A stretch of 64,000 nt of DNA from contig OW121846.1 of the NCBI GenBank assembly GCA_933228895.1, positions 80,116,064 to 80,180,063 of the forward strand, given 5' to 3'. The stretch is from Platycnemis pennipes. Taxonomy: Eukaryota; Arthropoda; Insecta; Odonata; Platycnemididae. Position numbers and translations under genes: made by a program. The notes under the pieces were generated by a model that saw nothing but the letters and a program-made list of their open reading frames with translations, ran no database searches and had not been told where the DNA came from. Positions 11,052-22,299 of the stretch are shown piece after piece. The first letter of the stretch is position 1. Each line of letters opens with the position of its first letter.

Positions 11052-11443
11052 GACATTCTTACCATGGAACACCGTTACCAAGGTCACTGGAACCCTTCGA
11101 TGATGGGTGACTACTGCTGGGGTCTTGTTAGGGAGAGTGATGAAACGGCAAACAAAAGAAGAGCTCCGTCGTCGCATTTTTCAAAAACCAAAGACGATTA
11201 AAGGTGAAAATATCTTCTGAACTATTTTTGATCTTTTATTGGCGTTATGCCCATATATCATGCAAAAGCGTATTGATTTCAAACGTTCTGAATGTTTATT
11301 TTTGTTTTACTTAATTGTGTCAATTTTCGCTATTACCATTTTTTATTCTGCTGTGTATCTAGGAAATGTGACGTTCTAGAGATAAACTGATTTTAACAGT
11401 GTTTTCAGCACCCCAAAATTAGGTAAATCCACCCATTTACAAA

Positions 11444-11481
11444 CCAGATGCAAAAAAAAAGTTTAAATTTGTTAACTGGTG
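11444..11481 (-). repeat. Right terminal inverted repeat of the CACTA-like element
   Basis: Reverse complement starts CACCAGTTAACA and includes TTTTGCATCTGG after a T-rich spacer. It is followed directly by the TTA target duplication at 11482-11484. Confidence 0.75.
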
Positions 11482-11484
11482 TTA

Positions 11485-12964
11485 TCGGATCAGAGTTTTA
11501 TATTACAATGATTAAAGATGACGCATAGTTTTGGGTAACGGTTAAATACTTATAACATTTTAATGTTCGCACGTTCACGATTTTGTCAAAATAGTTAATA
11601 AAACTGCCGTTGTATTTCCGAACAGAATAAGATCACAACTTCTAGTTACAGACATTTCTTATGTCAGGTCGTGATTTACCAACGATAGTTTTTGTTAACA
11701 ATAAATTCATTTATAAATTCTGAAATGGTCTTCTGATTTCTGGAGTTAAAATTTTAGTAAGATTCCATCGCTCATTAACATCTGTATGGTTTACAATTCT
11801 CAGTCTTCATAACAGATGGTCTTGTGCATATTTTCATCTGGTTTAAAACTTAGTTTTACTGTACTCGAATATATTTTTAGCAATAATAAAAACATTAAAT
11901 CTCCTCTTTGGGTTCGAAATGCTAAAAAATGACAAATGATATGTCCTGAGTATGGTTATCTTTACCGTTGAGTCACCTGATATGTAGTATAAATTTAGCA
12001 TATCCATACAATCCTAGCGACCCTTTGCATATTTTTCGAATACAAAGTATTCTAAGTGAATTAGTAGTTAACTACTAGCCAAGTTAAGGTTTTTATCAGC
12101 TGAATTAAATATTAATTTTAGTGTACATTTTACGGTGTATTAGAATAGGGTTTAAATTATCCAATAGAATTTGTGATAAATTTATATTAGCATTGCATAA
12201 TTAACCAATAATGATAGAAATTGACGGAAATTAGCTGACAATAGAAAATAAACAAATTTTATTTGACATGAAACCATTAGCTACCAAAGACCCATATCTT
12301 AGAGTCAGGGAAAAGATGTAATGCCATTAACAGTTTTTAGAAGAGTATCATATGCATATCATTTGGCCCTTGTATATCATCGTTGCCTGTGGTGAGCTGC
12401 TATCGTTGACTCTATAATTTATTTGATGTTACGTTTACGTTACACGTTCAATGCTTTAGGTACCACACAACCAACTGAAGTTGTATGCGGAAACATAATG
12501 ATATGAATATAATAGCTAAAACAAGACCGATCAAGCATTACGAATTTTATTTGGGTCGGCATTAATTGGGAAAATGTAAATTGATTATCATTATAAAAAT
12601 AAAAAAAGTAACAAGGCAACATTTGAAATAAAATAATAGATTCACGTAAAATATAATGCGCATTCTTTCAAGACTGTTTTTTTTGTTGGCATTTCGTTTA
12701 TATGTGATCTCTTATTTCTGATTCATCATTCGAATTCTTATGAATCGCCTTCATTCAAACATCCTGAAGCTTCGGCAACACTCGTATCAAATGCACCCCA
12801 CATGATTGCCTATGCCTCTGTGGCATTGACCTTGAAAGCAATCAGCTGATTGCTTCCATGGATTACGAGAATTATTGTCTATATGTTCAAATAATCCTAT
12901 TTTCCTGTTTTAAGTATTCTTTATACATGCTAAAAATATAAATGGTTTCATTCCACTGTCTTAA
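11485..12964. other. AT-rich alpha DNA without a gene
   Basis: Collinear with about 59617-61438. A short stretch (about 12600-12738) recurs at about 16622-16755, just past the piggyBac insertion. No other feature was recognised. Confidence 0.5.
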
Positions 12965-13118
12965 CACTTTGACTGCGGTTTCTTTAATGCTGAATGGCCC
13001 CAAAATGCGGAGTATTTTTTCCTCGCCAATGTGTTGCAAATTTGATCTAATATCCAGCGAGTATCACATATTTTTTATTTTCAGTTATTTATATGGCGAA
13101 ATTAAACAAATAAATTAT

Positions 13119-13134
13119 CACGTCTATAGACGTG
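13119..13134. repeat. Internal palindrome of piggyBac 1
   Basis: CACGTCTATAGACGTG is a perfect palindrome followed by GTCCGCAGT. The same palindrome-plus-CCGCAGT module forms the right terminus at 16164-16190, so a terminal module is repeated inside the element. Confidence 0.8.
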
Positions 13135-14258
13135 GTCCGCAGTATCAGAAGACTCGTAGGTATGCAACCCAGCAACACACAATTTATGATTTTTCTATTC
13201 CATCGATGAAAAATTTTTGTGCACCATATAATTGGGATTTGTGCTTTTCGATGATTGCTACGAATTCTAATTACTATCAGGTACGATTCAGGGAAATCCT
13301 AACCTTGTACTTCTTACCTTACGTTCTTTTTCTGCCAAATATTTCTTACCTAAACCATGTTTAGCTCAATTGCTGCACTCTTTGCACGTCAGGGTCTTTA
13401 TCTAGCTCTTTGTCACTTGTACACAATTAGAAAGGGGACCTTGCGAGTGGCAAAAGCTAAATTTTATGCCTTTGGTAGTCTTTTTTTCCTAACCTGCATG
13501 CCTTCCCTTGTCAATTTTATCGTTCACTTTTCCGCGGTGTTGTGTAATTCTTCCGACAATTCTTGATGACCTGTACATTAAAGAGAGTTTTATTACTACT
13601 CATTCATCTACCGGAAATACGTAAAGTAACTGAAAAATATGTTAATTCCTGAAATGTATATATTTGTTGACATTAATAGTTTCAAAAGAAAAATGTTTGT
13701 ACTTAAAATTTGTAAACATTTCAGGACACATGTATGAATGCATGAAACATCCCTTTTGCTTATAATACCAATTTAAATCGTATCATTATAAAAGAATTAT
13801 TCAAAAGCAAGTGAAAAAACTGAAATAAAAATAAAATATGGCCCTCTGGCACCAGTTTAAAATTCACTCTAAACCAACTATATATGTTTTAGTCCATAAC
13901 CCATGAAACTTCTTGAAGCAATTATCTAGGCATAGAGGAGGATTTTCCGGGATATCAGGATAGTAGTTAACCTACGTTTACCAGTGTTTTTGCAAAGCCG
14001 GCAACACTTTTTTGTTCTTCTATCACCTTCGGAAATCATGGGGTTGAACTTGGGGAAAGGGAAAAACCAATGAGAGCGTATTTATTTTGGGAGCCAAGAC
14101 GTTTTCTCGTTTCTGATCGAAGTCAACGAGTTTGCTATTTACACTCAGTCTAAAACTTTGAAGATTAATGTATTCCCCTTTGAATACATTTTATGCAACT
14201 GGAAACTGTTCAGCATCAAAATTTGAACAATATTGAGGACCACTGTTTTATCTCAACG

Positions 14259-14714
14259 TTAGGTCTTCTTCGGGGTAATATGGTGTACTTCTACCAATGT
14301 CTGAGAAATTTTATGAGGAACGCAGCCTGCGTGCCCAAGTCCACCTTCGGCTATTCTTCCTGCTCCAGTAAAAACTAAAATTTTTACAATGAGTCCGGAT
14401 GGTTTTGCTAACATATACAGCTTTACACCAAACTTATGCCTCTTTGCCTTTATATATTCCCGAAAAGCAAACGCCTCCTCCCAAAAAATCATCGACACGT
14501 CGATACTTAATTCTCTAGACAGATAGTATAGTTCATCTTCATCCATTATATCCTTAAAATAATTAAGTAGTGGCTTTATTTTCTGAACACGATCGGATGA
14601 ACGTAGTTCTTGCGACTCGCCGACGAGTGCAAAATGGAAAACACGTAAAATAACTAGGAAGCGGTCACTGGACATATTTGAAGGAAAGGAGGGGATAGTA
14701 TAAAATATTTTCAC
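14259..14714 (-). pseudogene. piggyBac 1 transposase fragment
   Basis: An open minus-strand frame of 151 codons resembling the middle of the piggyBac transposase (DDE_Tnp_1_7 domain). Visible are MSSDRFLVILRVFHFA, DRVQKIKPLLNYF, then ELSIDVSMIFW with the first catalytic aspartate at residue 72, REYIKAKRHKFGVKLYMLAKPSG and a GHAG stretch. Family members usually continue for about 300 more residues with two further aspartates; these are missing, and the end of the frame (after GHAG) drifts out of homology, as after a frameshift. No N-terminal part was recognised in 14715-15300. It cannot be active by itself. Confidence 0.85.
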
Positions 14715-16120
14715 GAGTAATTTTGAACTTGAGATACCTAGGTATGTCTCAATCCCATATGAAGTACTAGCCCCAAAAAAGATGACACTAATCCCTTGTT
14801 AGATGTTTCTAGCATCCAATGATCACTCGCGGAGATTGTCTATCTTGGAGAAAACATTTCGCGTTTGTGTTCGTTTCTTTGAAAATTTTATCGACATTTG
14901 GTCAGAGAAGAGCATGCGAAAAAAAATCTCAGTCTCTCCATCCGGTCTAATTTTCAAAGTTCATTTTGGTCGAATCTAAATCCATGTAATGCCACTCTTC
15001 CCTCAGACCAAGATCGGTCAGTGCGAGGTAGGAGGATGGAAAAAGTCTGGAGGGGCAATGAAACTGATGTGAGAACCTCTTTCTGCCACGTTTGCCTCTA
15101 CTCTTGTGTTTGACTCGCCTATTCTCTACCTGATATTTAATAAGCGTGCAATCATTGTCATTGTATGATTTTATCATATTGACGGCACAATATGCATTAA
15201 AATAGGAGGTTTCACACACAAAAATTTTCACACAAAGTACGAGAGATATCAATTCATCAAACGACACTTACGTGGTGACAATAGAAATTATGAAACCGGC
15301 TCCTGTTTCCTTTTACAAATATTGGTTACGCTTTATGAAGGTATCTATAAAAGTGTATTCATTTCAACGCTGTGTTTCTCATATTTTCATATCTGAACAT
15401 AGTCCCACCTTAACTTTTTTCGTGCAACTTTGTTGTATTGAAGTGAACTCCGTCAAAATATTGTATTTATTCTACACCGAAGACAAGAGCGTTCGCATAT
15501 AAAATCACTCGCTACTTTCTACTCTACTAAATCAGATAAAAAGCAAACCCTGATAATTTTGACAAAAAAACAACCATAGTCTGGTTACATTGAAAGTCAC
15601 TTGGATCAGAAGGCGCAGACTTTTAAATTTTCGGTAGCAGTACGAATCATATAGCTAATTTTAAATTTAAAACCTCTGTAGGATTCATTAGCAAATTTCA
15701 CAATTAAGAATGCTATTATAAAGAGAAATACTCAAGTTGGCAAACGGAAAGAAATATATTTGACGTCAATAAGGGGGCACCCGTTAATGCTTATAAAGTA
15801 CCTACGCGCGGATCACGAGGTAAGTAAGTGTAAAATTCATTGTTACTGTAATTAACACTTTAAATTCAATAGCATACTATTGTTTACACATTTTTGGTTA
15901 AAAACGAAGTTTAAAATTAAAAAACGCATTATATTTCAAACAAATAAAAATGAAATGAGCAATTAAATTTTTGTAAAAACATAACATACAGGGGAAGAGA
16001 CGCTCACTGCAATGGACCCGTATATATAATGCCAAGGTTGTACAGAAGAAGTATATACAAGGAAAACTCTTTGATACCAATCATAACCCCACCAGACAAC
16101 ATTTATTATGAAAGTGACTG

Positions 16121-16181
16121 AGCACGTCGATCGACGTGCTCCGCCACAGACGGAGGTGTACGACCACGTCTATAGACGTGG
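16121..16181. repeat. Right-end palindrome pair of piggyBac 1
   Basis: Two different palindromes sit next to the right terminal repeat: AGCACGTCGATCGACGTGCT (16121-16140, perfect) and CCACGTCTATAGACGTGG (16164-16181, perfect). Each is followed by CCGC-type sequence. They could be paired transposase binding sites or form hairpins. Confidence 0.8.
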
Positions 16182-16863
16182 TCCGCAGTGAACGTGTTAA
16201 TTCGCATAAATTTCGTTCTAGTTCCCAAAAAATATGGCATATAACGTCCACAGGTCTCAGAGTACTAGCGTGCACAGTACGACTAAGTATGAATGTTATT
16301 TGACTTAAAAAGAAATTTCTCAAAAAAATGAGATCCCCAGTTTAAAATGCTGTTCCAAATTGTATGATTGGCTGGTAAAGTTGCCGACCTTATCGTTCCA
16401 AAACGTTGCTTTTACATAAATGCCCTGATTGATAAAAGGTTATCAAACGTGCAATCCATAGCTAGCTCAATTTGCGTAACACTTGATAGGGAAATTATCA
16501 CGTGTCAATTAAATTCGAGGATCACTGTAAAATTCCTTTCTTGCATGTGGAAACTTGACTCTTCTTTGCTTACCAATAATAATTGGAAATCATGATAATA
16601 ATAATATTAAGTTATCATGAATAAAAAAGTAACATGGCAACATTTGAAATAAAATAATAGATTCACGTAAAATATAATACGCATTCTCTCAAGACCGTTT
16701 TGCTTTTGTTGGCATTTCGTTTATGTGTGATCTCTTATTTTTGATTCTTCATTCGAATTTTTCTGGATTTTACTTAAGTTTATTGACCAATATTGGCCTT
16801 TTAGACGTAAAGTACAGTGAGAGCTGCCAATAATATTCAATTTTAACCCTTAAGCGGGCGCGC

Positions 16864-16882
16864 TGGCGCACTGAGTGCGCCA
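16864..16882. repeat. Terminal palindrome of piggyBac 2
   Basis: TGGCGCACTGAGTGCGCCA has 9-bp arms and a 1-base centre and abuts the 17-bp terminal repeat. A one-base variant is at 18975-18993 and a third, GGCGCACATAGTGCGCC, at 17045-17061. Confidence 0.85.
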
Positions 16883-17822
16883 GTGAATGTAATTCTTGCA
16901 AAAACTGAAGCGCTTTGGTATTAGAATAAATAAATGGCCACGTATTCCGGCATTCATTCATAGTCCATCATTTAGTGCTGATTTTATTACTTTACAGCCG
17001 CTTATTTTCTTGTGGCAAGAATTATACTGGGGTAAGTCCACCCTTGGCGCACATAGTGCGCCGCGCACCCGCTAGTGTGACAATTTTTTTGGCGTAGAAG
17101 GGCTGAGAATTGCATTTTTGAAGCACTATTTTACCTCCTTATGTTTCATATTCTCATTTTTCTTTTACAATATATTTCAACTGCTTTGTATAACCTAAAC
17201 TCTCTAAAACATATTTTAAAATTTGTGTTTATTTCAATTTTTTGCGTGGAAGACTCAAGCGTATTCGGTTTCTGCTAACACGTTTGAGGTTTTCTGTAAA
17301 TCTTTGATACAAATAAATCTAAATGGCAAATACTTATTGAAGCTTACGGTTTGTTATATTGGCGACAATAGACCGAAAAGCAAGGACCTCTTCGGTCCAC
17401 GCACCGATATACTATCTATTCAAATCCTATCTCAAGTAAGTTAGAAATAAATTTTCAAAAAATATCTCTTTCCATCTCGATTAGGACATACAAGTAAATT
17501 TTCGTCTAAATCGGAAGTAATTGCTTTGTTCCAATATTTGAAGATGAACTAGCTCCATTCTTTGAGACTGAAATGGTCAGTGGAATGTGTTGTCTTAGCT
17601 GAGAATAAGAAATAATGTCAAAGATCCTAAGCCCGACCTGCAGCTTTCTAAACAAGCGAAATGTAAGTGATATATGATTACAAATGCCTATTGAAAATGT
17701 TTTTATATATCAGGGGCACATCTAGAATTGTATTTTGATTTAGCCTACTGCAGTTTGAAGTATGAAGGCATTTTACTTTTCCCAGGCCAAAATTCACCAG
17801 AGGCGTTGGCATTCTAAAAGTC

Positions 17823-18700
17823 TTGCACGAGGTTGAGAGTGAGGATCGTTCCATTGATCAGATTAGTGATGCTACATCTGAGGATGAAGATATTGTTCAT
17901 TCGGAATATAATTCGGTTTCTGAGCAGGGGCTTGACCACGAAGATGAAGATGAATGGAATGTACATAGCAGAAACGACATCTTTATCGCAAAAGACAATG
18001 TTGCACAAGGAATAGAACACAACAGGAGAAATGTCAAAAACCAAGACTAAAAATATTGTGAAAATCATTCCTGGGCCTGCATGAGGTATCAGAGATGATA
18101 TTTTTTGCTTTTCATCACGTGAATAACGTATCCATGATTGTTGAATTCTTTCCGAGAAAACACCGTCCGATTGGGGCCTCTATATTTATATGGATTTAAG
18201 AAAAATGTATCTTTGGTGTCATACACGCCAGAAAAAAAAACAAATCAGCCATTCCCTTGTCAGCAATGAACGATACAGGAAAAATAGACCATAGCACAGG
18301 GAAACCATATGCTAGAATGGATTATAACAGTACTAAAGGTGGAGTGGATACAGTAGACCATATGTGCGGAACATATTCTATTTCCCGCAGAACAAGGAGA
18401 CGGCCGTTGGCTGTATATTATACTCTCTTGAATATTGCCGGAAAAAATGTGTAAGTGCTCTACTTTGCAAATGATGGAAATCCAAAAACTGAAAGACGAG
18501 TTCTTTAAAGCGTCTGTCTTTAAAAGATCACTTAGTTGAGCGTTCTAAAATAAACAGTCTACCGAGGGATGTATAAACCGCCAATAATCCCAATAATAAT
18601 ATACCAAACGCCAAAAATGATGAGGTAATTGAGCGGTCAATCAAAAAACGTGGAAGAATTGTAACCTGTGGTCGCGGGAAAAATGTAAATAGTACCATTA
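17823..18700 (+). pseudogene. piggyBac 2 transposase, frameshifted
   Basis: Pieces of the transposase in family order, in several frames. An acidic N-terminal region (17823-18050, rich in E and D) is followed by KNIVKIIPGPA interrupted by a stop near 18080. After a gap comes the KSAIPLSAMNDTGKIDHST stretch (about 18245-18300), YNSTKGGVDTVDHMCGTYS (third-aspartate region), RRTRRRPLAVYYTLLNIAGKN, and a short C-terminus with a CGRG-type end near 18690. The central catalytic part with the first two aspartates is missing. The gene is dead, but the element ends are intact, so a related transposase could have moved it. Confidence 0.85.
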
Positions 18701-19040
18701 GGGGTGATATTGGTAAAGTTTATGCATGTTAATTACATTATAAGACATCAATACGTTGTAATTCATGTAGAAATGGAATTACTGTGATGTATTGCATGAT
18801 ATTTTATTTTTCTCATCGAGAATGGATATCGTTAAGAAATACTTTCAGAAATGATTTTTATCAATAAAATTTCATATTCATTTAGTAATGAATTAAGTAA
18901 TTCGAAAACAAATAATGAAAAATTCTGAAGACCGACAGCACATGTTGAAACCAAGAATTGGAATATGACACTAATGGCGCACTCAGTGCGCCACGCGCCC
19001 ACTAATGTTACGATATGAGGCGCGCCCGCTTAAGGGTTAA

Positions 19041-19674
19041 TTCAAGCATATGCTAATACAATACAATCAATGATGATAATTATTACATCATAATGATATT
19101 ATAATATTAAAGCAATTATTACACTCTGCTTCAAGTTCACGAATTTTCACGCTATCAATTTAAAACAAAGGTAAGCTTGTGAACTGAAATTAAATAATAA
19201 TGCTTCACATACATAAATATACATTTTTAACTCTTAATAATAACAATAACAGTAGGGAATATGGATAATCATATTGGTTTTTGAAAATACAAATTAACAT
19301 TGTTAATAACATTCTGTTTCAAACGCACTATAATACAAGGATTTCATTTCAAATGTATATAAATGCTAACATTCATTAAAATAACAAGTACTAAATAAAT
19401 TCTGAAATGATACTGTTATGACAAGTTTATAATTATTCCAGATATACAATTATATCAAGGATTACATTGCGATTTACCACAAGAAAAATTATCTAATTAC
19501 TATGCATAAATCCAGCACATCAAATACAAAAACATTCAGTTTCCATTGAAATTTGAAATTAGCAAACAAAATTAATTAGTTAAATGAAAAGTAAAATAAT
19601 GAAGAATAATAATATAAGATAGTGAATACAGTATATGTGAGTCGTTTTTCACAGAAATAATCTGCGTAATTTTG
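19041..19674. other. AT-rich probable LINE 3' region
   Basis: AT-rich with short ATA/TAA runs. On the minus strand it lies downstream of the reverse transcriptase fragment and may be its 3' untranslated region and tail. No independent feature was seen. Confidence 0.35.
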
Positions 19675-20556
19675 ATTTATAGGTATTTATTGACTGGCAT
19701 TTTTTTATTTCCTCAGGAAGTGAATTCCAACTTCTGGATATGGTGGCTATATACGATTTATGGTACATTTCGGTTGTATGCTTGGAGGTCTGAAGGACTA
19801 AATTAGGGGACCTAGTTGTTTGAGTGAGGATACTTCTTTTAAAAACGAAGGACCTGAATATATACTAAAGACAACCTGTCTTGAGAATTTTGAAGGCTAC
19901 GATAAGGGACATATAAAGCCGTCTTTCTTTAACTTTCAGCCACTTCAGCTGTTTGTATGCACCAGTGACGTGGTCCCATCGTTTTAGATCATAACCAAAT
20001 CTCACAGATGCGTTCATTGCCACCTGCAATTTATTATTTGTTTCTTCGTCCATACTATTTAAAATCCTGCAAAAGTAGCCTAAATGTGAGAAAATAATGG
20101 AACTAACTATTGATTTACGAATATTTACGGGCAACTGATTTTTAGATTTATACAGTTGGTGAAGAGTTTTACAGCACTTACTCCGAATGTTTAGACAGTG
20201 AGCTTTCCAGTTTAAGTTTCTGCCGATCGTTACTACAAGATTTTTCACTTGATTTTCATAAGGGATGACCTTATTTTTGACAATAATTGCGGGGATTTGA
20301 TGTAAGTTTACTTTGCTTGTCATATTCCTGCTCCCTATTGTAATTGCTTTAGTTTTGTTTTCATTTAGCTGTAGCTCATTTATCTCAGCCCATGTATTTA
20401 TGCGAGCAATATCAGCATTAACACTGGCAATAATTTGGGTCAAGTTTTCGATGGTTGAGTGTTGATAGATTTGAAAATCATCTGCATACAAGAGATAATG
20501 AGACTCTTCAAGGGATCTTGGTCTTGTCTTGTTCTTGATCATAAGAAAGCAGTGGT
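19675..20556 (-). pseudogene. Non-LTR retrotransposon reverse transcriptase fragment
   Basis: On the minus strand, HYLLYADDFQIY (near 20490) is the reverse transcriptase catalytic YADD box. It is followed by the order typical of CR1/Jockey-like LINEs: INTWAEINELQLNENKTKAI, the VNLHQIPAII stretch, LGYFCRILNSM and the C-terminal WDHVTGAYKQLKWLKVKERR. The long frame ends at a stop near 19865, but reading on gives SILTQTTRSPNLVLQTSKHT and SRSWNSLPEEIKK, the usual C-terminal part, so the true end is near 19680. The copy is 5' truncated at about 20556, where beta DNA begins, as expected for a LINE insertion. The exact clade is not certain. Confidence 0.85.
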
Positions 20557-20970
20557 ATTGAATCATCACATTTCATCATGCATAATGATTTTGGCAGCTG
20601 AGTCAATATTTTTACATATTTTAATTTTAATTTTTAAATAACAATTGGATTTGACATTTGTCAGGTTTATCTGCGTTCAACAACAATCCTATCTTTGATT
20701 ATCGTGTGAGCGGCCATTAGATGAACTGGCTGCTATCCATGGAGTTTATTTGATCACGCACCCTCATTTTCCCTTCCAATGAGATCACATCCCCGTAAGA
20801 TGAGGCGCAGATTCAAGTAGACCCCACACCAAGCAGCATTGCTGGCGTGGGTTCCCCCAACCTATACCCAACTACTGCTCTCCCCCACACCACAACAGAC
20901 AGTGGCGTCTGCAGCTGCAAAACGAGTGGGTGAATTTAACAGAGCCCCAAAGTCATCTCCATTATCTCTC

Positions 20971-21700
20971 TTGACTTGTTTTTCCTATACCCGCCGGCGA
21001 TGGGTTGAAATGATGGCTAGTTTGTGGGGGGCGGCGGCTTTCTGCGCCATACCAGGATGGGGAGAAGTATTTCAAAGGCTTCTTTTTTTCACACATTTCT
21101 CCCTGTATCTCCCGTCCCTCTTTAACCCTTCCCTCTATTACCCCTCTCTCTATCTCTTACTTTCTTAATCCTCTTCGCCTTTTTCTCTTCTTCAGCACTT
21201 TCATCTCTCATTCTATCTCCGTTTCTTCTCCACTTCTAATTCCATTCCTTTGACTGTCAATAGAAGGGAGACTTATTTAAACTCGTGCTTTTATCACACT
21301 TTTCTTTCATCAACTCTCTTTATTTTCTCCCTTGTTCACTTCTTTACCTCTTTTTTATCTCCCCTTATCACCGTTTCCTCTCCACTCCTCATCCCTTTTT
21401 CCACGCATATCTTCCACTATCTCTCCTCCCTCTATTTCCTTTACCCTACCTCCTCTTCCTCCACCTGATTCTTTCTTTAACTCTTCATGTTTTTCTATTC
21501 TTTCATACACTTTCTCGTACCCCACTGTCTTCGATTATTCTCTAACGTAAACCCATTATTTCAATTTGCAAGAAAAGGGAGGTTAATTTCGAAGTCCTCC
21601 TTTCACCGCGCTTTTCTCCTTCTATCTTTAACTCCCTTTAGTTTCTCCCTCTCTTTATCTTATATTTCCCTTTCATCATCTCTATCATTCTGACTCTATT
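20971..21700 (+). repeat. GC block plus long pyrimidine tract, copy 3
   Basis: Homologous to 905-1330, with the core TTTGTGGGGGGCGGCGGC at about 21019-21036. The CT-rich tract is longer here, running with short breaks from about 21080 to 21690. Long frames in it are compositional artefacts rich in S, F, P and L. Confidence 0.7.
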
Positions 21701-21974
21701 TCTCAATTAACAGCCACTTTTTGAGAAAGGAGAAGTTACGTGCAATTTAATCACGCTTTTACAAATTTGGCATTCTTCCGCTGCCACTGAGATTGATTTA
21801 ATCCTTGTTTATTACGCTGATGAGATCAACGTGCCCGAGAATCTTCCATGGAGGAGCAACTTAACTCCAACTAAAGCTACCGTATTTGGTATAGGCAAAG
21901 CATGCATACCTTTTTCCTTATCACTATGCCTTCGTCAGCAGAAATGCGAATGATCGTCATTCGTCACCGCACTC

Positions 21975-22140
21975 GTTAAGCCGTGGTCCTCTTGGCGCCT
22001 TTCGTTGAGAGTAAGCTAATGCCGAGGCCACGTTTCTCTCCACACTTCCTCCTTCCTGATACCCCTACCATTACCCCATTACACACCTATTCTAAGTGGC
22101 GTAAATGACATCAGCTGTCAGTGGACTCTGCTGAATAACC
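21975..22140 (+). mobile_element. SINE body fragment
   Basis: Begins TTAAGCCGTGGTCC and continues CTTGGCGCC, TTTCGTT, GCTAATGCCGAGGCC, resembling the body of the tRNA-derived SINE seen reversed at 3955-4213 but without a tRNA head. It is present at the same position in the second beta copy (63290-63430), so it predates the duplication. Confidence 0.55.
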
Positions 22141-22299
22141 TATTTACCTACCTTAGGAACATTTGAATGCCGAAAATTTGATGGAGGCTGTCTGGAAGAC
22201 GAATTGAATTCGTGCTTAAACACTCATTTACGATCGTGTTCGAAGAGGTGAGCCTATGCGAAGGTGAAGAGGTGGGCCTGAGCCTGGAATTGTCTCCGA

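Larger units (their letters stand above)
9163..11481 (+). mobile_element. CACTA-like DNA transposon, 2.3 kb
   Basis: The ends are defined by comparison with the uninterrupted site at 59614-59616: flanking DNA reads ...CAATTA|element|TTATC... here and ...CAATTATC... there, giving a 3-bp TTA duplication (9160-9162 and 11482-11484). The left end starts CACTAGTCAACA and the right end, reversed, CACCAGTTAACA. Both ends share TTTTGCATCTGG further in. CACTA termini and 3-bp duplications are hallmarks of the CACTA/EnSpm group of the CMC superfamily. It carries one gene on the plus strand. Intron-like AT-rich DNA fills 9192-9377 and 11202-11440. Confidence 0.8.
12965..16196 (-). mobile_element. piggyBac element 1
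   Basis: Flanked by TTAA on both sides (12961-12964 and 16197-16200). The matching place in the second alpha copy has a single TTAA (61435-61438), so the whole 3232 bp is an insertion. The terminal repeats are CACTTTGACTGCGG at left and, reversed, CACGTTCACTGCGG at right (12 of 14 match). Near the ends lie palindromes CACGTCTATAGACGTG (13119-13134), its longer form at 16164-16181, and AGCACGTCGATCGACGTGCT (16121-16140), each followed by a CCGC motif. One transposase fragment is on the minus strand; the rest of the interior is AT-rich and unrecognised. Confidence 0.9.
1..16594. repeat. Alpha unit, first copy (segmental duplication)
   Basis: This stretch is collinear with 52866-61846, with about 90-94% identity by eye where both are present. 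The first copy additionally holds a tandem duplication near 913-3150, a 1-kb insertion at about 3412-4430, a CACTA-like element (9163-11481) and a piggyBac (12965-16196). The duplication may extend left of the window. No host gene was recognised. The unit carries GC-rich promoter-like islands, pyrimidine tracts and one exon-like segment. A dot plot would give the exact boundaries. Confidence 0.85.
16847..19036 (+). mobile_element. piggyBac element 2, perfect 17-bp terminal repeats
   Basis: Flanked by TTAA at 16843-16846 and 19037-19040. The left end is CCCTTAAGCGGGCGCGC (16847-16863) and the right end its exact reverse complement (19020-19036), 17 of 17. Directly inside the left repeat is TGGCGCACTGAGTGCGCCA (16864-16882). 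Similar palindromes lie at 17045-17061 and 18975-18993, the last two both followed by GCGC-CCC-CTA-TGT-type sequence. The element is 2190 bp and carries a decayed plus-strand transposase. Confidence 0.95.
16595..20556. other. 4-kb block absent from the second alpha copy
   Basis: In the second copy the alpha end (about 61838) is followed within a few bases by the beta unit (61847), whereas here almost 4 kb lie between. The block starts with a second copy (16622-16755) of the sequence at 12600-12738, then holds piggyBac 2 and a LINE fragment. The remainder is AT-rich. Confidence 0.65.

Noticed and set aside
14947..15267. 106-codon minus-strand frame as the N-terminus of the piggyBac 1 transposase
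   Set aside because: No piggyBac-like sequence could be seen in it, and it is not in register with the fragment at 14259-14714.
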